NCBI GenBank assembly: GCA_003116975.1
Contig: BGKB01000089.1
Span: 248,001 to 312,000 of the forward strand
Direction of reading: 5' to 3'
DNA from: Aurantiochytrium sp. KH105
Lineage: Eukaryota; Sar; Bigyra; Thraustochytrida; Thraustochytriidae
DNA: 64,000 bases
Below the pieces are notes generated by a model. It was not told the origin of the DNA. It ran no database searches and worked only from the letters and a program-made list of their open reading frames with translations. This document shows positions 20,243 through 29,854 of the stretch, piece by piece. Position 1 is the stretch's first letter. The number at the start of each line of letters is the position of its first letter. Made by a program: the position numbers and the translations under genes.

Positions 20243-21787
20243 ATGACGCAGCAGGCTCGAGGCAAAGCGCGCGTGCTCCAAGTTGGTCTTTACTCGCCTC
20301 TCGTACCTGCTGGCGCTATCCCGCCCGCGCAGTATCCACCGCGATTCACGCTTCGGAAGGAAGCGCTGGCACTCGGAGTTCATGCGGTCGGGCTCGCGAC
20401 GGGCCTCGTCGTGGGACATGGCATCGAGCTCAGCTTGCAAGCGCTGCCTGGACTTGCGACGCTGCACACCGCAGCGAGGCTGGGGGACCTCGTTGCACTC
20501 GTCTTCATGAGCAGCGCAGTCTTTGCCGGAGTGGCAAACGTTTTCCTTGGCCGAAGCGGTACCGTGATGAGCCGATACGGGTCACGCTTGGAATGGATCA
20601 AGTGGGTTGCGCTCTTGACGCTCGTCCTGTGGCCAAGTCTGCTGTCTTTTTCGTTTCGACGCACGTCGGCACCCGTATATGCGTTAGGACTCTTTGCCGG
20701 CTCGCATTTCGTATTCCTTGACAATGTGACGATTCTCCAGACGTTTGGGTCCAAGCTCGGACAAGGTCTTCCCGGTTGGAAACTCATGAGCAGGCGAGAA
20801 CGCTTACTTGGGGTCGGCCTCCTTGCAGGCATCCTCGCCGTGATCTACATGCTCGCTGGGCATTTCTCCAGAGACGCGAGTGCTTTCTGGAGAACTGCTG
20901 GCACTTACGGAGTTCTGAGTTTAGGACTGGCCGGAGGTTATCTCATGTGGGCACGCGAGTGCTGCTTCCATGCGCATCACTACTTCAATTTTGGCCTTTT
21001 GCTACCATTGACGCCCTTTTCGGACCACGGCGCTATCTTGCTCCAATCCTTTGTGCTCGGAAGCATTATCGAGGGCATCGCCTGCTGGGGCATGGACCCA
21101 ATCTTCCACGATCCGCTCGCCGCCGACACCTGCTTTGCGACTCAGTTTTGGACAACATTTCTCATCACCATGGACTCGCCGTCGTCGTCGTCGTGCTCGA
21201 CGCTCATTCGTGTTCTCGCCTTCTTACTGCGTCACGCCGCACAGCTCTCGGAGAAGCGCTTCTCGGCTTTGGGCCTTGGCATCCTGCGACCGCATCTCGC
21301 CCGCATGTCGGAAGACTTTATCAAAGCCGAGGACATTCTCTTGGCCAGGTCTGCATCTGCGCGGGGCCTGGAAATGAATTTCCCTCTCGAGGCCGCCCGT
21401 CATTACGATGACGATGATGCCAATGCCAATGCCAACTTGAACGACGACGACGATGATGACGATGACGTGTGGGCGTGGACCCGGGATGTGGCCTCGCAAA
21501 TGGCCTCGAGCGACGCGGACCTCGTCGCCTTCTTGGACGTCGTCCCGCGAGGCCTCCTCGCCGGCAGCGAGGAGCTGCACCGCGCCGCGCAGGGCCGCCG
21601 CGGCGAGCCCCTGGGCGCTGCGCTGCGCGCGGCCTTGGCGACCCGCGGTCCCGGCAAAGACGCAGAAGTGCAACGGGTGCGCGCGGCGCTCGACTCCGCC
21701 GCACGGCCGGGGGCGCAGCAGACTGCGGACCCCGTGCTGCGGCGCGAGCGCGACCTGGTTCTGCTGCTGGCTTCGGTCGGCGCATAG
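20243..21787 (+). CDS. Uncharacterised polytopic membrane protein
   Basis: A 514-residue protein with a normal ATG. Hydrophobic segments lie at about 41-66, 82-102, 118-137, 145-165, 187-206, 221-237, 249-257 and 264-283, so about seven to eight membrane passes. A His-rich motif (CCFHAHHYFNFG, about 240-251) followed by LLPLTPFSDHGAILLQ and a Gly-Trp-Gly-Met loop looks conserved, but I cannot name the family. The C-terminal 190 residues are soluble, with an Asp/Asn run (about 393-417) and an Ala/Arg-rich end. No signal peptide is evident. The giant coiled-coil gene starts only 47 bp downstream on the same strand. An intron joining the two or a mis-set 3' end cannot be excluded. Confidence 0.75.
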   Translation: MTQQARGKARVLQVGLYSPLVPAGAIPPAQYPPRFTLRKEALALGVHAVGLATGLVVGHGIELSLQALPGLATLHTAARLGDLVALVFMSSAVFAGVANVFLGRSGTVMSRYGSRLEWIKWVALLTLVLWPSLLSFSFRRTSAPVYALGLFAGSHFVFLDNVTILQTFGSKLGQGLPGWKLMSRRERLLGVGLLAGILAVIYMLAGHFSRDASAFWRTAGTYGVLSLGLAGGYLMWARECCFHAHHYFNFGLLLPLTPFSDHGAILLQSFVLGSIIEGIACWGMDPIFHDPLAADTCFATQFWTTFLITMDSPSSSSCSTLIRVLAFLLRHAAQLSEKRFSALGLGILRPHLARMSEDFIKAEDILLARSASARGLEMNFPLEAARHYDDDDANANANLNDDDDDDDDVWAWTRDVASQMASSDADLVAFLDVVPRGLLAGSEELHRAAQGRRGEPLGAALRAALATRGPGKDAEVQRVRAALDSAARPGAQQTADPVLRRERDLVLLLASVGA

Positions 21788-21834
21788 CGCAGCGGCGTCG
21801 GCGCCCGCCCGCGGGCAGGATCAGATCGTCCAGG

Positions 21835-24800
21835 ATGGACGTTGGCGCCGCCCGGCGACGGCGGCATGAACATGACTCGAGCGGCCCAGGGCCTCGGCGC
21901 GGAGGCCGTGCCCTCAGCGCGGGCTCGCAGCCTTCCCGAGACGGGGCGCTGGCCGCCGCGCCTGGCACGCCCGACCGGGCGCCGGCAACCTCGAGACGGG
22001 CTGCCGCAAAGGCCCAGACCCGCCGTGCAGGCGACCCCGAAAAGGGAGCGCGCTCGGCATCCTGGAACTCGTACGAGAGCTTCGACGCTGCCAGGAGCAG
22101 GCCGCCCTCGACGCCAGACCCACAGGACCTCCGTCAAGCTGCTGCCGACCTGCAAGAGGTCCTTCAGCTCTACGAGCGGCTCCTCGATGTCGGCGGGACC
22201 ACCGCCACGCACGAACGCAACGGTCTGGGACCACCGGGCCAGACCCAGCGCCAGCATGATGATGAAGACCTCCTCAAGCTTGTCCTCCCAACGCGGGAAC
22301 TTGCTGCGCTCCAGCTTCATCAGCGTGATCTCGTTGCAATCTTGCGCCAACGTATTCATAGAGCCCGTTCCCATGCTCGGGGCCTCGACGGCTTTGACGA
22401 GGGAGATGACTTCGACGATGAGGACAGGGACCTCTCTCAATTGCCGCTGCGCATTTCTGGCGAAGCCCTCGTGCAAGATCTCGTCATTGACGGTCTGGAA
22501 CGTTTCATGCGTGAGCGTGACCCTCGCGACCCGGCGCATCGAAGAGACTTGCTTCGTCTCCGCTATCAGCTTTCCCAAGTACGCAAGGACCGTGACAAGA
22601 TTGTCGCAGTCATGATACAAAGAGAGCACGTTGACCTTTCGCTCTACGGACAGGCTCGAGCCGTTCTTCTCAGCTCAGTCCGCGAGCTGCTTGACCCACC
22701 GGACGCAAATCCTGAAATTGACGAGTTCTCGCGCGTTGAAGGCACGCAAGGCACTCGAGCACGTGACGCACGACTCAAATCATCGTCTTCCGCAATGCGC
22801 AAATGGCGTATTGACGTCGAGGCAGAAGACGAGCGCGACGCGGCATCGCAGGCTAGTGAGCCCGATCTCGAAGCGAATGGATCAAGTCTACCCATGGATC
22901 GACTCGCCCAGGTTCGAGCACGCCTAAAGCAAGCTCGTGAACGCAAATTCAGACAGCAACAACAACAGCAACAGCAGCAGCAGCATCAACGGCAACATAT
23001 TGACTCAAACTATGCGCAACGTCGCCAAGGACTCCAAAGACCTGATTTCCAAGAGCTCGAGCGCCTACAGCGCGCAAACGCCGAGCTTAGAGCAGAACTG
23101 CAGACAATGCAAAGGTCCCAACAAGAAAAGGAACGCCAGATTGATGCGCTAGAGCGCGATATGAAAGAACAGTCCGTCATGAACAGTCGTGTTATCAAGG
23201 AGATGGAAACTATGTACGAGGCCAAAATTGAGCATGCCATCATCGAGCACGAAGCAGCTCTCGAAGATGTCCAGCGCGCACGTGCTCTTCTCGAATCGGA
23301 GCGCGACCAGCACAGCCGGGCTCTCGCTGATGTGCGCGCTCGCTTGTTAAAGCAGGCCCGCGAAGAAGCCCAGGATCACTTCAAGCAGTGGAAAGAAATT
23401 AGCGAGGGCGCCTGGCGCCAACAAGGTTCGATTCTCAGCACGCAAGCAGCTGCCAAGGCTCGCGACGAGGTCCAGGAGCAACTCATCGCCGCTGCAAGGG
23501 AAAACGAAAAACTTGCTGCTCGCAATGAAATTCTCGCTTCCGAAGTCAGGGGACTTCAAGCAAGATGTGAGCAGTTTGAAGCACAGTCGTCCATTGAGAA
23601 AACTCAAGCTTCTCAGAGCGCAGACTTTGAAAAGACCATTCACGACCTCAAACTGAGCTTGGAACAAGCACAGTTCCAGCGCGACACACTTCAAGAGGAG
23701 GCATTTACTTATGCAGAAGATCTCGCCAAAGCGCAAGCCGCCAACGATGAACTTGCTGCTGAAATGAGTCGCGTCCAAGAGGCTGCTCGGTCTCTGCAGC
23801 AAGACAGGGACTCACTCCAAGCTGACCTCATTACCAGCCAAGAGCACGCAACTCAAGTCTGCGAGTCCCGAGATGCTGGTGCAGCTCAGATCGCACAGCT
23901 GCAAAGCAATCTGGAGCAAGCGCAAGCAGAACTCCGCGACGCTGCTATTGCAGCGGAGAGTCGCGAGGCCCAGCTGCGACACGAGCTCGAAAGTGTTCGA
24001 TCCGAGCTCATGCATGCTCGCGAGTCGTGGAGTGCAACTTATGCTGAAAACGATGCTGAAACGTCTCACCTTCGGTCTCAGCTTGCTGCAGAAGCCAAGC
24101 GCAGCCAGTCTGCACAGGAGCACGTGGCTGACCTCGAAGCACAGATCGAGGGCCTGCGCATGCAAACAACCAATGAGCTCGAAGATGCCCGCGTGCATCA
24201 TGTCAATGATGTACAAGCTTTACGTACAGAAATTGAGCGTCTGCAAGCCGCCATAGCTGACAAGGACGACAACTTGCACAGCGCGGAGGATGCACAAGCT
24301 CAGGCTGAGAAATCATTGCAGCAGCTGCGCGCAGAGATACACCACAAACAGGATGCTCAAAGTACAGAGATGCGCGGCCTGCAACAGGCCCTGGAGAATG
24401 AGCGCACCCTGACCGCAACCCTTCATGCAAGACTTGCTGACCATGACGCCGTCGCAAGCATGGCTGCAGAAGAAAGGGCGCAGAGTGAGCGCGAAGTCAG
24501 AGATTCTCCTTCCGAGTGCGGGCGTGCAGCTGAAGATGACACGCTTAATTCGTCAAGCGGCGTGCAAGAGGTGACCTTGCAACTTGAAAAGGAGCGAGAT
24601 CAAGCTTATGAAGAGTTGATACTTCTTCGGAACGAAGTCGATCAAGCAAAAAGAGACCTGACGCAAGAGCAGAATGAGAGGGCGCGTCTTGAACGCGAGC
24701 TTGCGGAATTGCAAGTGGATCATCAGAGGTTGCCTCAATACAATCATGGCACAGGTATGGGGAACGATATCGCGCAAGAAAGCGCAGGAGTCGAAGATGT

Positions 24801-27800
24801 CAATCAACAGGGCCGAGCAGATCAGCCAAGGTCCGAGGATGACCTTGAGAGACTTTCGCATGAAGTCGAGCACATTCGCGCGAGTGCCGCGCAAGCTCAG
24901 GCCGAAAGAGCACATCTCGAAGAACAAGTTGCGTACCTCCAGGGCGCTTTGGATCAGGCTCATGCCAAAATGAATGAATCCCAAGAACCCAACGGTGCCT
25001 TTCAAGGTCAAGCAGAGGAGCTGCAAGCCGAGCTCAAGCAAGCCCGCAAGGCCGCTTCTGATGCAGGGACCGAGCGCCTGCGCGTCGAAAGGCATGCTGC
25101 ACAGCTCCAAGAGCTGCTCGCTCAGGAACAGTCACACAACAAAAGAGAAGCAGCGAGTTTTGCTGCCGAAAAGTTTGCGCTCGAACGTCAAGTGGCAGAT
25201 CTCCATGTCGCTCTCCACCGCCTGCAGCAGAGTCCCTCAACAAGAGACCGCGATGACGACACCCAAGAATGTGGCGGCGGGCTTGGCCACCAGCTTGCGC
25301 AGCTGAATAGCACGCTTGCTCGAGCTCAAAAAGATAGTCTTGCAGCTGTCAATACTCAAGTCTCTCAGCTTCGCGACGCACTTACAGAGTCAAAGAGCGC
25401 CAGGGACAAGCTCGAACAAGAGCAGTCCAGACTCACTTGCGAGCTTCAGGAAGCGCTGCAACAGAATGCTTGCCTCAAGGAGTCTAAAGCTAGCCTTGCG
25501 CAAGACCTGGAAGATTCGCGCCTTGCACTTGAAGAAGTCCAACTTCAGAGCGAGCGCGAGCAAGCTGAAGTCAAGGAGGCCTTGGAACGCCTTCGCGTCG
25601 CCTTGCAAGAGTCACAGTGCAATAGCGCCCAGGCCCAAATTCAAAGTGATAAGCTTTTAGGAGACCTTCGCACAACCCTCGCAGCTGTGCAAAGCCAATA
25701 TGCAGAAAGCAAAGCTAGCAACAATGAACTTGAGGAGGACTTACAGCGTCTTCGGGTAACGTTGACAAATGCACAGAGCGACCACGCTGAAGCACAAGCG
25801 CACAGCGAACAGTTGATTTCAGAGCTGCGCGATTCCCTTCGAGACACGGAAAATGAGCATGTACAGGAAAAGGACCGAAATGCTCATCTTGAGGGTGAAC
25901 TTTCACAGTTGCGTTTGGCTCAAAAGAACATGCAGGATGAAAATACTCGTGTCCAATCTCAAAACGAAGAACTCGTAAACGACTTGCGGGCAGCGCTCGG
26001 AGAAGCTCAGAACGTACAAGCACAGGCTGAGACGAATCGCGTTGAACTCGAAGAGCAGATAACGCAACTGCGCCAGGCCTTGGAAGATGCACAGCGTGAA
26101 AGTGATCAAGCCACAGCGCAGAGCGAAGAGCTCATTACAGGCCTTCGCGCATCTCTTGAGGGTGCACAAGCCGAGCATACTCAAGGCCATACGCGCAACA
26201 TCGAGCTCGAACAAGAGGTTGCACATTTGCGCCAGACCTTGGAAGATGCGCAGCGTGAAAATGCTCAAGCCACAACGCAGAACGAAGAGCTCATTGCAGG
26301 CCTTCGCGCATCTCTTGAGGGTGCACAAGCCGAGCATTCTCAAGGCCATACGCGCAACATCGAGCTGGAACAGGAGGTTGCGCAATTGCGTCAGACCTTG
26401 AAAGAAGCTCAGCGTGAAAATGCTCAAGCCACAACGCAGAACGAAGAGCTCATTGCAGGCCTTCGCGCATCTCTTCAGGGTGCACAAGCCGAGCATAGTC
26501 AAGGCCATACGCGCAACATCGAGCTGGAACAGGAGGTTGCGCAATTGCGTCAGACCTTGGAAGAAGCTCAGCGTGAAAGCGCTAAAGCCACAACGCAGAG
26601 CGAAGAGCTCATTGCAGGTCTTCGCGCCTCTCTTCAAGACGCACAAGCCGAGCATACTCAAGGCCATGCGCGCAACAGCGAGCTCGAACAAGAGGTTGCA
26701 CATTTGCGCCAGACCTTGGAAGATGCGCAGCGTGAAAACGCTCAAGCCACATCGCAGAGCGAGGAACTCATCGCAGGCCTTCGTGCATCTCTTCAGGGTG
26801 CACAAGCCGAGCATGCCCAAGGCAACACACGCACTAGCGAGCTTGAACAGGAGGTCAAACAGTTGCGTCAGACCTTGGAAGATGCACAGCATGAAAGTGA
26901 TCAAGCCACAGCGCAGAGCCAAGAGCTCATTGCAGACCTTCGTGCATCTCTTCAGGGTGCACAAGCCGAGCATGCCCAAGGCAACACACGCACTAGCGAG
27001 CTTGAACAGGAGGTTGCACATTTGCGTCAGACCTTGGAAGATGCGCAGCGTGAAAACGCTCAAGCCACATTGCAGAGCGAGGAACTCATCGCAGGCCTTC
27101 GTGCATCTCTTCAGGGTGCACAAGCCGAGCATGCCCAAGGCAACACACGCACTAGCGAGCTGGAGCAGGAGCTTACGCAATTGAGAATGAAGCTGGATCA
27201 AGTTCTAAAAGAGAGCAATGATGTCATGAGTCAGCTCGCAAAGACCGAGGAGGAGGCAAGTAAATTGCGCAATTTGCTCGACGAGGCAAAATTCACAATT
27301 TCCAAGAGTCAGCAGGATCGTGTTACGCTTGACGGCGAGGTGAGCCGACTATGCTGCGCACTCGATGATGCACAACAGCAGATCACGCAGGCAAACCATC
27401 AAAAGAAGCTCCTCGAACAAAGGGTGGAAGAGCTCGGTGAGGCTGCTTCCATGACGCAAGTGCAGGACGCGGAAGTCGCATTGCGCAACTCTGCGAAAAT
27501 GGAAGAGCTTCGGGAGCAGCTCGAGCAAGCACGTGCTGCCCTCGACGGTGCGCGGCAAAACGCTGCAGACGCACATGCAGAACAGGAAAGACTGGAACGT
27601 GACCTCGCTCAGGTTCGCGTCGAAAGCGAAGCCAACGAAGATGCTGCAGTCCACGCTAGAAACGAAAAGGAATTTCTCGAGCATCAGGTAGCACGAGTGC
27701 GTGAGTCACTGGAGCAGGTGCAAGAGACGAACGCGCAAGAGCGCTCTTCACTCATGGCCGAAAATTCGAAACTTGAGGAACAAATTTCGCAGCTCCGCAA

Positions 27801-29742
27801 TGCCCTTGCACAGACGCAAGAAGCAGTGACTAGTGGCCAAGCAACCCTTGTAGCCGAGAACGCGCAATTAGAAAGCGAGCTGGAGGATTTACGAACGCGC
27901 ATCTCCCAGGAGCACCGGAGCAGCATGAATGGCAAGGTAGAAGCGGAGCGCGATGACCTGATGCGACAGGTCGTAGAACTCCAGAACGCCTTGGCTCAAG
28001 CGAAACAAGAAGGTATTTCTCAGCATAGCACGAGCCAACCTGACGAGCAAGCGCCAGATTCGCAAGTCAAACTCCCCGAAAGTAACTTTAACGGTCAGTT
28101 GGTGTCAGAGCTCCAAACTGCTCTGGAGCAAGCTAAACGCGATCTGCAGGCCGCCAATAATTCTGTAGAGGAAGGCGAGACAGCCTCGGCACTTCTCGAA
28201 GAGGAGAAACAGGGCCTCGAGGCTCGACTTGCAAATGCTGTCTCGGAGGCAAGTACGCTCGCTGGGCAACTGGAGAGCGTCATGACGAATGTGCGCATTT
28301 CTGAAGCGGGCGCTCAGGAACTTCAAGCCAAAATAGACAAACTTGAAGGCGATCTCGCAATTGCGAAACGAGAGCGCGACGAGGAACTCCGTGCAAGCGA
28401 GGAAGAGGCCAGGTCGCTACGAGATCAGATTGGCAATCTTTTTGCAGAGCGGGACGCGATGCAGGACAGCTATGCAGGAAGAGTCGCTAGTCTGGAGGAG
28501 GAACTGGCAAAGAGGGGCAATCTCGCAACAAAGGAACCGAGCTCAGGACCTGAGAAGCCGGGCTCGGGTTTGCAATCTGCAGAGGAAGAGGAGAGCCCCG
28601 AGTCATTGCGAGCGCAAATCGAGGAGCTCTTTAGCGAGCGTGATGCGCTGCAAGACGAGTTTGCTGCTGAGCTCCAGGCACTCCAAGGTCGTCTCGACGC
28701 CCAGCAGGAAGAGCACGAGGCAATGCTCAAAGAAGCCGTTGCTCGTGAGCGCCAGGCCGTCAACGATGCTTCGACGCTCACAATCAACGCTTTTCGGGAT
28801 ATGGCGGAAGAGTCGAAAGAAGATCTCGATGAGGCCAAGACCGCAATTGCGTCGCTCAAGAGCGAGCTCGAGTCTGCGCAGCAGCGGCTCTCTCTTCTTG
28901 ACGAGAGTACTCGAGATGGTCTTGAACATGCTATGCGTGTTGCCAAGGCGGAGCTCGACCCGCCTGTTATGACGCGCGAGAAAGCGGAGCGCATGCTACG
29001 CATGTTAAAAACGATGGCGACAATGCTCCATGACGCTGGGCGACAGTCAAAAGCGCAGCGTAAACTTATTGCTTCCGTCGAACACGGCATTCGTACTCAT
29101 GCGCGACAACAACGGCAGCAGCCACAACAGCAAGGCAATGGCAGCGCCAGCGGCAAATTTTCCCTCGAGATGGAAGTGGCTGCCTTGCGCAGGGAGAAAC
29201 AGGTGCTCGTACAGGCTTTTAAGCGGCTCGAATCCGGCCAAAAGCCGGGCGCAGAGCACAAGCTCTCTGCTTCTGCGGCACGACTCTTCCAGCTTCGTGC
29301 TCCAGAGCTTGGCAGGTTGCACGCCGCTTCAAAACGGCCCTTTACCTCGGGCGCAGTGGAAAAGGCATTAGCAAGTGTGGCACACGATACAAAGGCCGCA
29401 CATACTACGCCCCCAAAGACCGCCGCTACTGCGGGCGAATTTCAAGGGTATACCATGGACGCCGCGATCGAAAAGACTCTCACGGGCGAAACGCAAGATG
29501 AAGGGTTCGCGCCGTCCACGCTCGATGCAGCTTTTACTCCTCATGCGAGTGCAGGAGACGATTTGCAAGATATTAGTCTCGATGATCTTGGGGGCGCAGA
29601 CGAAAATGATGCGGCGGTCACAGGTGCTGGCGACTCAGACTCAGACTTTGACAAAACCGTGGCAAGCTCAGATGAGGGCACAGATCGGGGTGATCAGGCC
29701 CCATCAAGTCCAACGATGGACGACGCAATGGAGTGGGTGTAA
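21835..29742 (+). CDS. Giant coiled-coil protein with 53-residue repeat array
   Basis: I set the start at ATG 21835-21837. The frame is open back to 21469, but that part overlaps the previous gene and is Arg/Pro-rich. The product has 2635 residues. About 1-360 are basic or mixed with some helices; a Gln run lies at about 374-390. From about 400 to 2440 the protein is almost continuous coiled coil rich in Ala, Gln, Glu and Leu. Within it, residues 1254-1783 form ten units of exactly 53 residues, seven of them highly alike (core RQTLEDAQRENAQATTQNEE). The C-terminal about 200 residues are non-helical, Asp/Ser/Thr-rich and acidic, ending MDDAMEWV. The layout recalls golgins, centrosomal scaffolds and myosin-tail-like proteins. 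No motor, GRIP or PACT domain is evident, so localisation is unknown. Confidence 0.85.
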   Translation: MDVGAARRRRHEHDSSGPGPRRGGRALSAGSQPSRDGALAAAPGTPDRAPATSRRAAAKAQTRRAGDPEKGARSASWNSYESFDAARSRPPSTPDPQDLRQAAADLQEVLQLYERLLDVGGTTATHERNGLGPPGQTQRQHDDEDLLKLVLPTRELAALQLHQRDLVAILRQRIHRARSHARGLDGFDEGDDFDDEDRDLSQLPLRISGEALVQDLVIDGLERFMRERDPRDPAHRRDLLRLRYQLSQVRKDRDKIVAVMIQREHVDLSLYGQARAVLLSSVRELLDPPDANPEIDEFSRVEGTQGTRARDARLKSSSSAMRKWRIDVEAEDERDAASQASEPDLEANGSSLPMDRLAQVRARLKQARERKFRQQQQQQQQQQHQRQHIDSNYAQRRQGLQRPDFQELERLQRANAELRAELQTMQRSQQEKERQIDALERDMKEQSVMNSRVIKEMETMYEAKIEHAIIEHEAALEDVQRARALLESERDQHSRALADVRARLLKQAREEAQDHFKQWKEISEGAWRQQGSILSTQAAAKARDEVQEQLIAAARENEKLAARNEILASEVRGLQARCEQFEAQSSIEKTQASQSADFEKTIHDLKLSLEQAQFQRDTLQEEAFTYAEDLAKAQAANDELAAEMSRVQEAARSLQQDRDSLQADLITSQEHATQVCESRDAGAAQIAQLQSNLEQAQAELRDAAIAAESREAQLRHELESVRSELMHARESWSATYAENDAETSHLRSQLAAEAKRSQSAQEHVADLEAQIEGLRMQTTNELEDARVHHVNDVQALRTEIERLQAAIADKDDNLHSAEDAQAQAEKSLQQLRAEIHHKQDAQSTEMRGLQQALENERTLTATLHARLADHDAVASMAAEERAQSEREVRDSPSECGRAAEDDTLNSSSGVQEVTLQLEKERDQAYEELILLRNEVDQAKRDLTQEQNERARLERELAELQVDHQRLPQYNHGTGMGNDIAQESAGVEDVNQQGRADQPRSEDDLERLSHEVEHIRASAAQAQAERAHLEEQVAYLQGALDQAHAKMNESQEPNGAFQGQAEELQAELKQARKAASDAGTERLRVERHAAQLQELLAQEQSHNKREAASFAAEKFALERQVADLHVALHRLQQSPSTRDRDDDTQECGGGLGHQLAQLNSTLARAQKDSLAAVNTQVSQLRDALTESKSARDKLEQEQSRLTCELQEALQQNACLKESKASLAQDLEDSRLALEEVQLQSEREQAEVKEALERLRVALQESQCNSAQAQIQSDKLLGDLRTTLAAVQSQYAESKASNNELEEDLQRLRVTLTNAQSDHAEAQAHSEQLISELRDSLRDTENEHVQEKDRNAHLEGELSQLRLAQKNMQDENTRVQSQNEELVNDLRAALGEAQNVQAQAETNRVELEEQITQLRQALEDAQRESDQATAQSEELITGLRASLEGAQAEHTQGHTRNIELEQEVAHLRQTLEDAQRENAQATTQNEELIAGLRASLEGAQAEHSQGHTRNIELEQEVAQLRQTLKEAQRENAQATTQNEELIAGLRASLQGAQAEHSQGHTRNIELEQEVAQLRQTLEEAQRESAKATTQSEELIAGLRASLQDAQAEHTQGHARNSELEQEVAHLRQTLEDAQRENAQATSQSEELIAGLRASLQGAQAEHAQGNTRTSELEQEVKQLRQTLEDAQHESDQATAQSQELIADLRASLQGAQAEHAQGNTRTSELEQEVAHLRQTLEDAQRENAQATLQSEELIAGLRASLQGAQAEHAQGNTRTSELEQELTQLRMKLDQVLKESNDVMSQLAKTEEEASKLRNLLDEAKFTISKSQQDRVTLDGEVSRLCCALDDAQQQITQANHQKKLLEQRVEELGEAASMTQVQDAEVALRNSAKMEELREQLEQARAALDGARQNAADAHAEQERLERDLAQVRVESEANEDAAVHARNEKEFLEHQVARVRESLEQVQETNAQERSSLMAENSKLEEQISQLRNALAQTQEAVTSGQATLVAENAQLESELEDLRTRISQEHRSSMNGKVEAERDDLMRQVVELQNALAQAKQEGISQHSTSQPDEQAPDSQVKLPESNFNGQLVSELQTALEQAKRDLQAANNSVEEGETASALLEEEKQGLEARLANAVSEASTLAGQLESVMTNVRISEAGAQELQAKIDKLEGDLAIAKRERDEELRASEEEARSLRDQIGNLFAERDAMQDSYAGRVASLEEELAKRGNLATKEPSSGPEKPGSGLQSAEEEESPESLRAQIEELFSERDALQDEFAAELQALQGRLDAQQEEHEAMLKEAVARERQAVNDASTLTINAFRDMAEESKEDLDEAKTAIASLKSELESAQQRLSLLDESTRDGLEHAMRVAKAELDPPVMTREKAERMLRMLKTMATMLHDAGRQSKAQRKLIASVEHGIRTHARQQRQQPQQQGNGSASGKFSLEMEVAALRREKQVLVQAFKRLESGQKPGAEHKLSASAARLFQLRAPELGRLHAASKRPFTSGAVEKALASVAHDTKAAHTTPPKTAATAGEFQGYTMDAAIEKTLTGETQDEGFAPSTLDAAFTPHASAGDDLQDISLDDLGGADENDAAVTGAGDSDSDFDKTVASSDEGTDRGDQAPSSPTMDDAMEWV
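25594..27183 (+). repeat. Ten tandem 159-bp (53-codon) units
   Basis: The period is exactly 159 bp: GCACAAGCCGAGCAT recurs at 26164 and 26323, and then in each later unit. Units 1-3 (25594-26070) are diverged. Units 4-10 (26071-27183) are nearly identical. The later ones share AEHAQGNTRTSELEQE, while the earlier ones mostly have AEHTQGHTRNIELEQE. Fifty-three is not a multiple of seven; it equals six heptads plus one hendecad, so each unit carries one stutter in the coiled coil. Confidence 0.93.
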
Positions 29743-29854
29743 TAAGAGTCATTTTGGCAAAAAGCAATAGAAAAAATCATGGTATACTTTCTTTTCAAAG
29801 CAGCTTGAGAGGACTCGCGTCATCACATGAAAAAAAGAAATCGATATAAAGATC

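Noticed and set aside
21403-22629. A 408-codon minus frame opposite the start of the giant coiled-coil gene
   Set aside because: The sense frame continues for more than 2600 codons with consistent coiled-coil character, so the antisense frame is a shadow.
25903-27201. A 432-codon stop-free frame antisense to the giant coiled-coil gene
   Set aside because: It mirrors the 53-codon repeat array: once one unit lacks antisense stops, all do. The predicted peptide is simply a Leu/Cys-rich image of the repeat.
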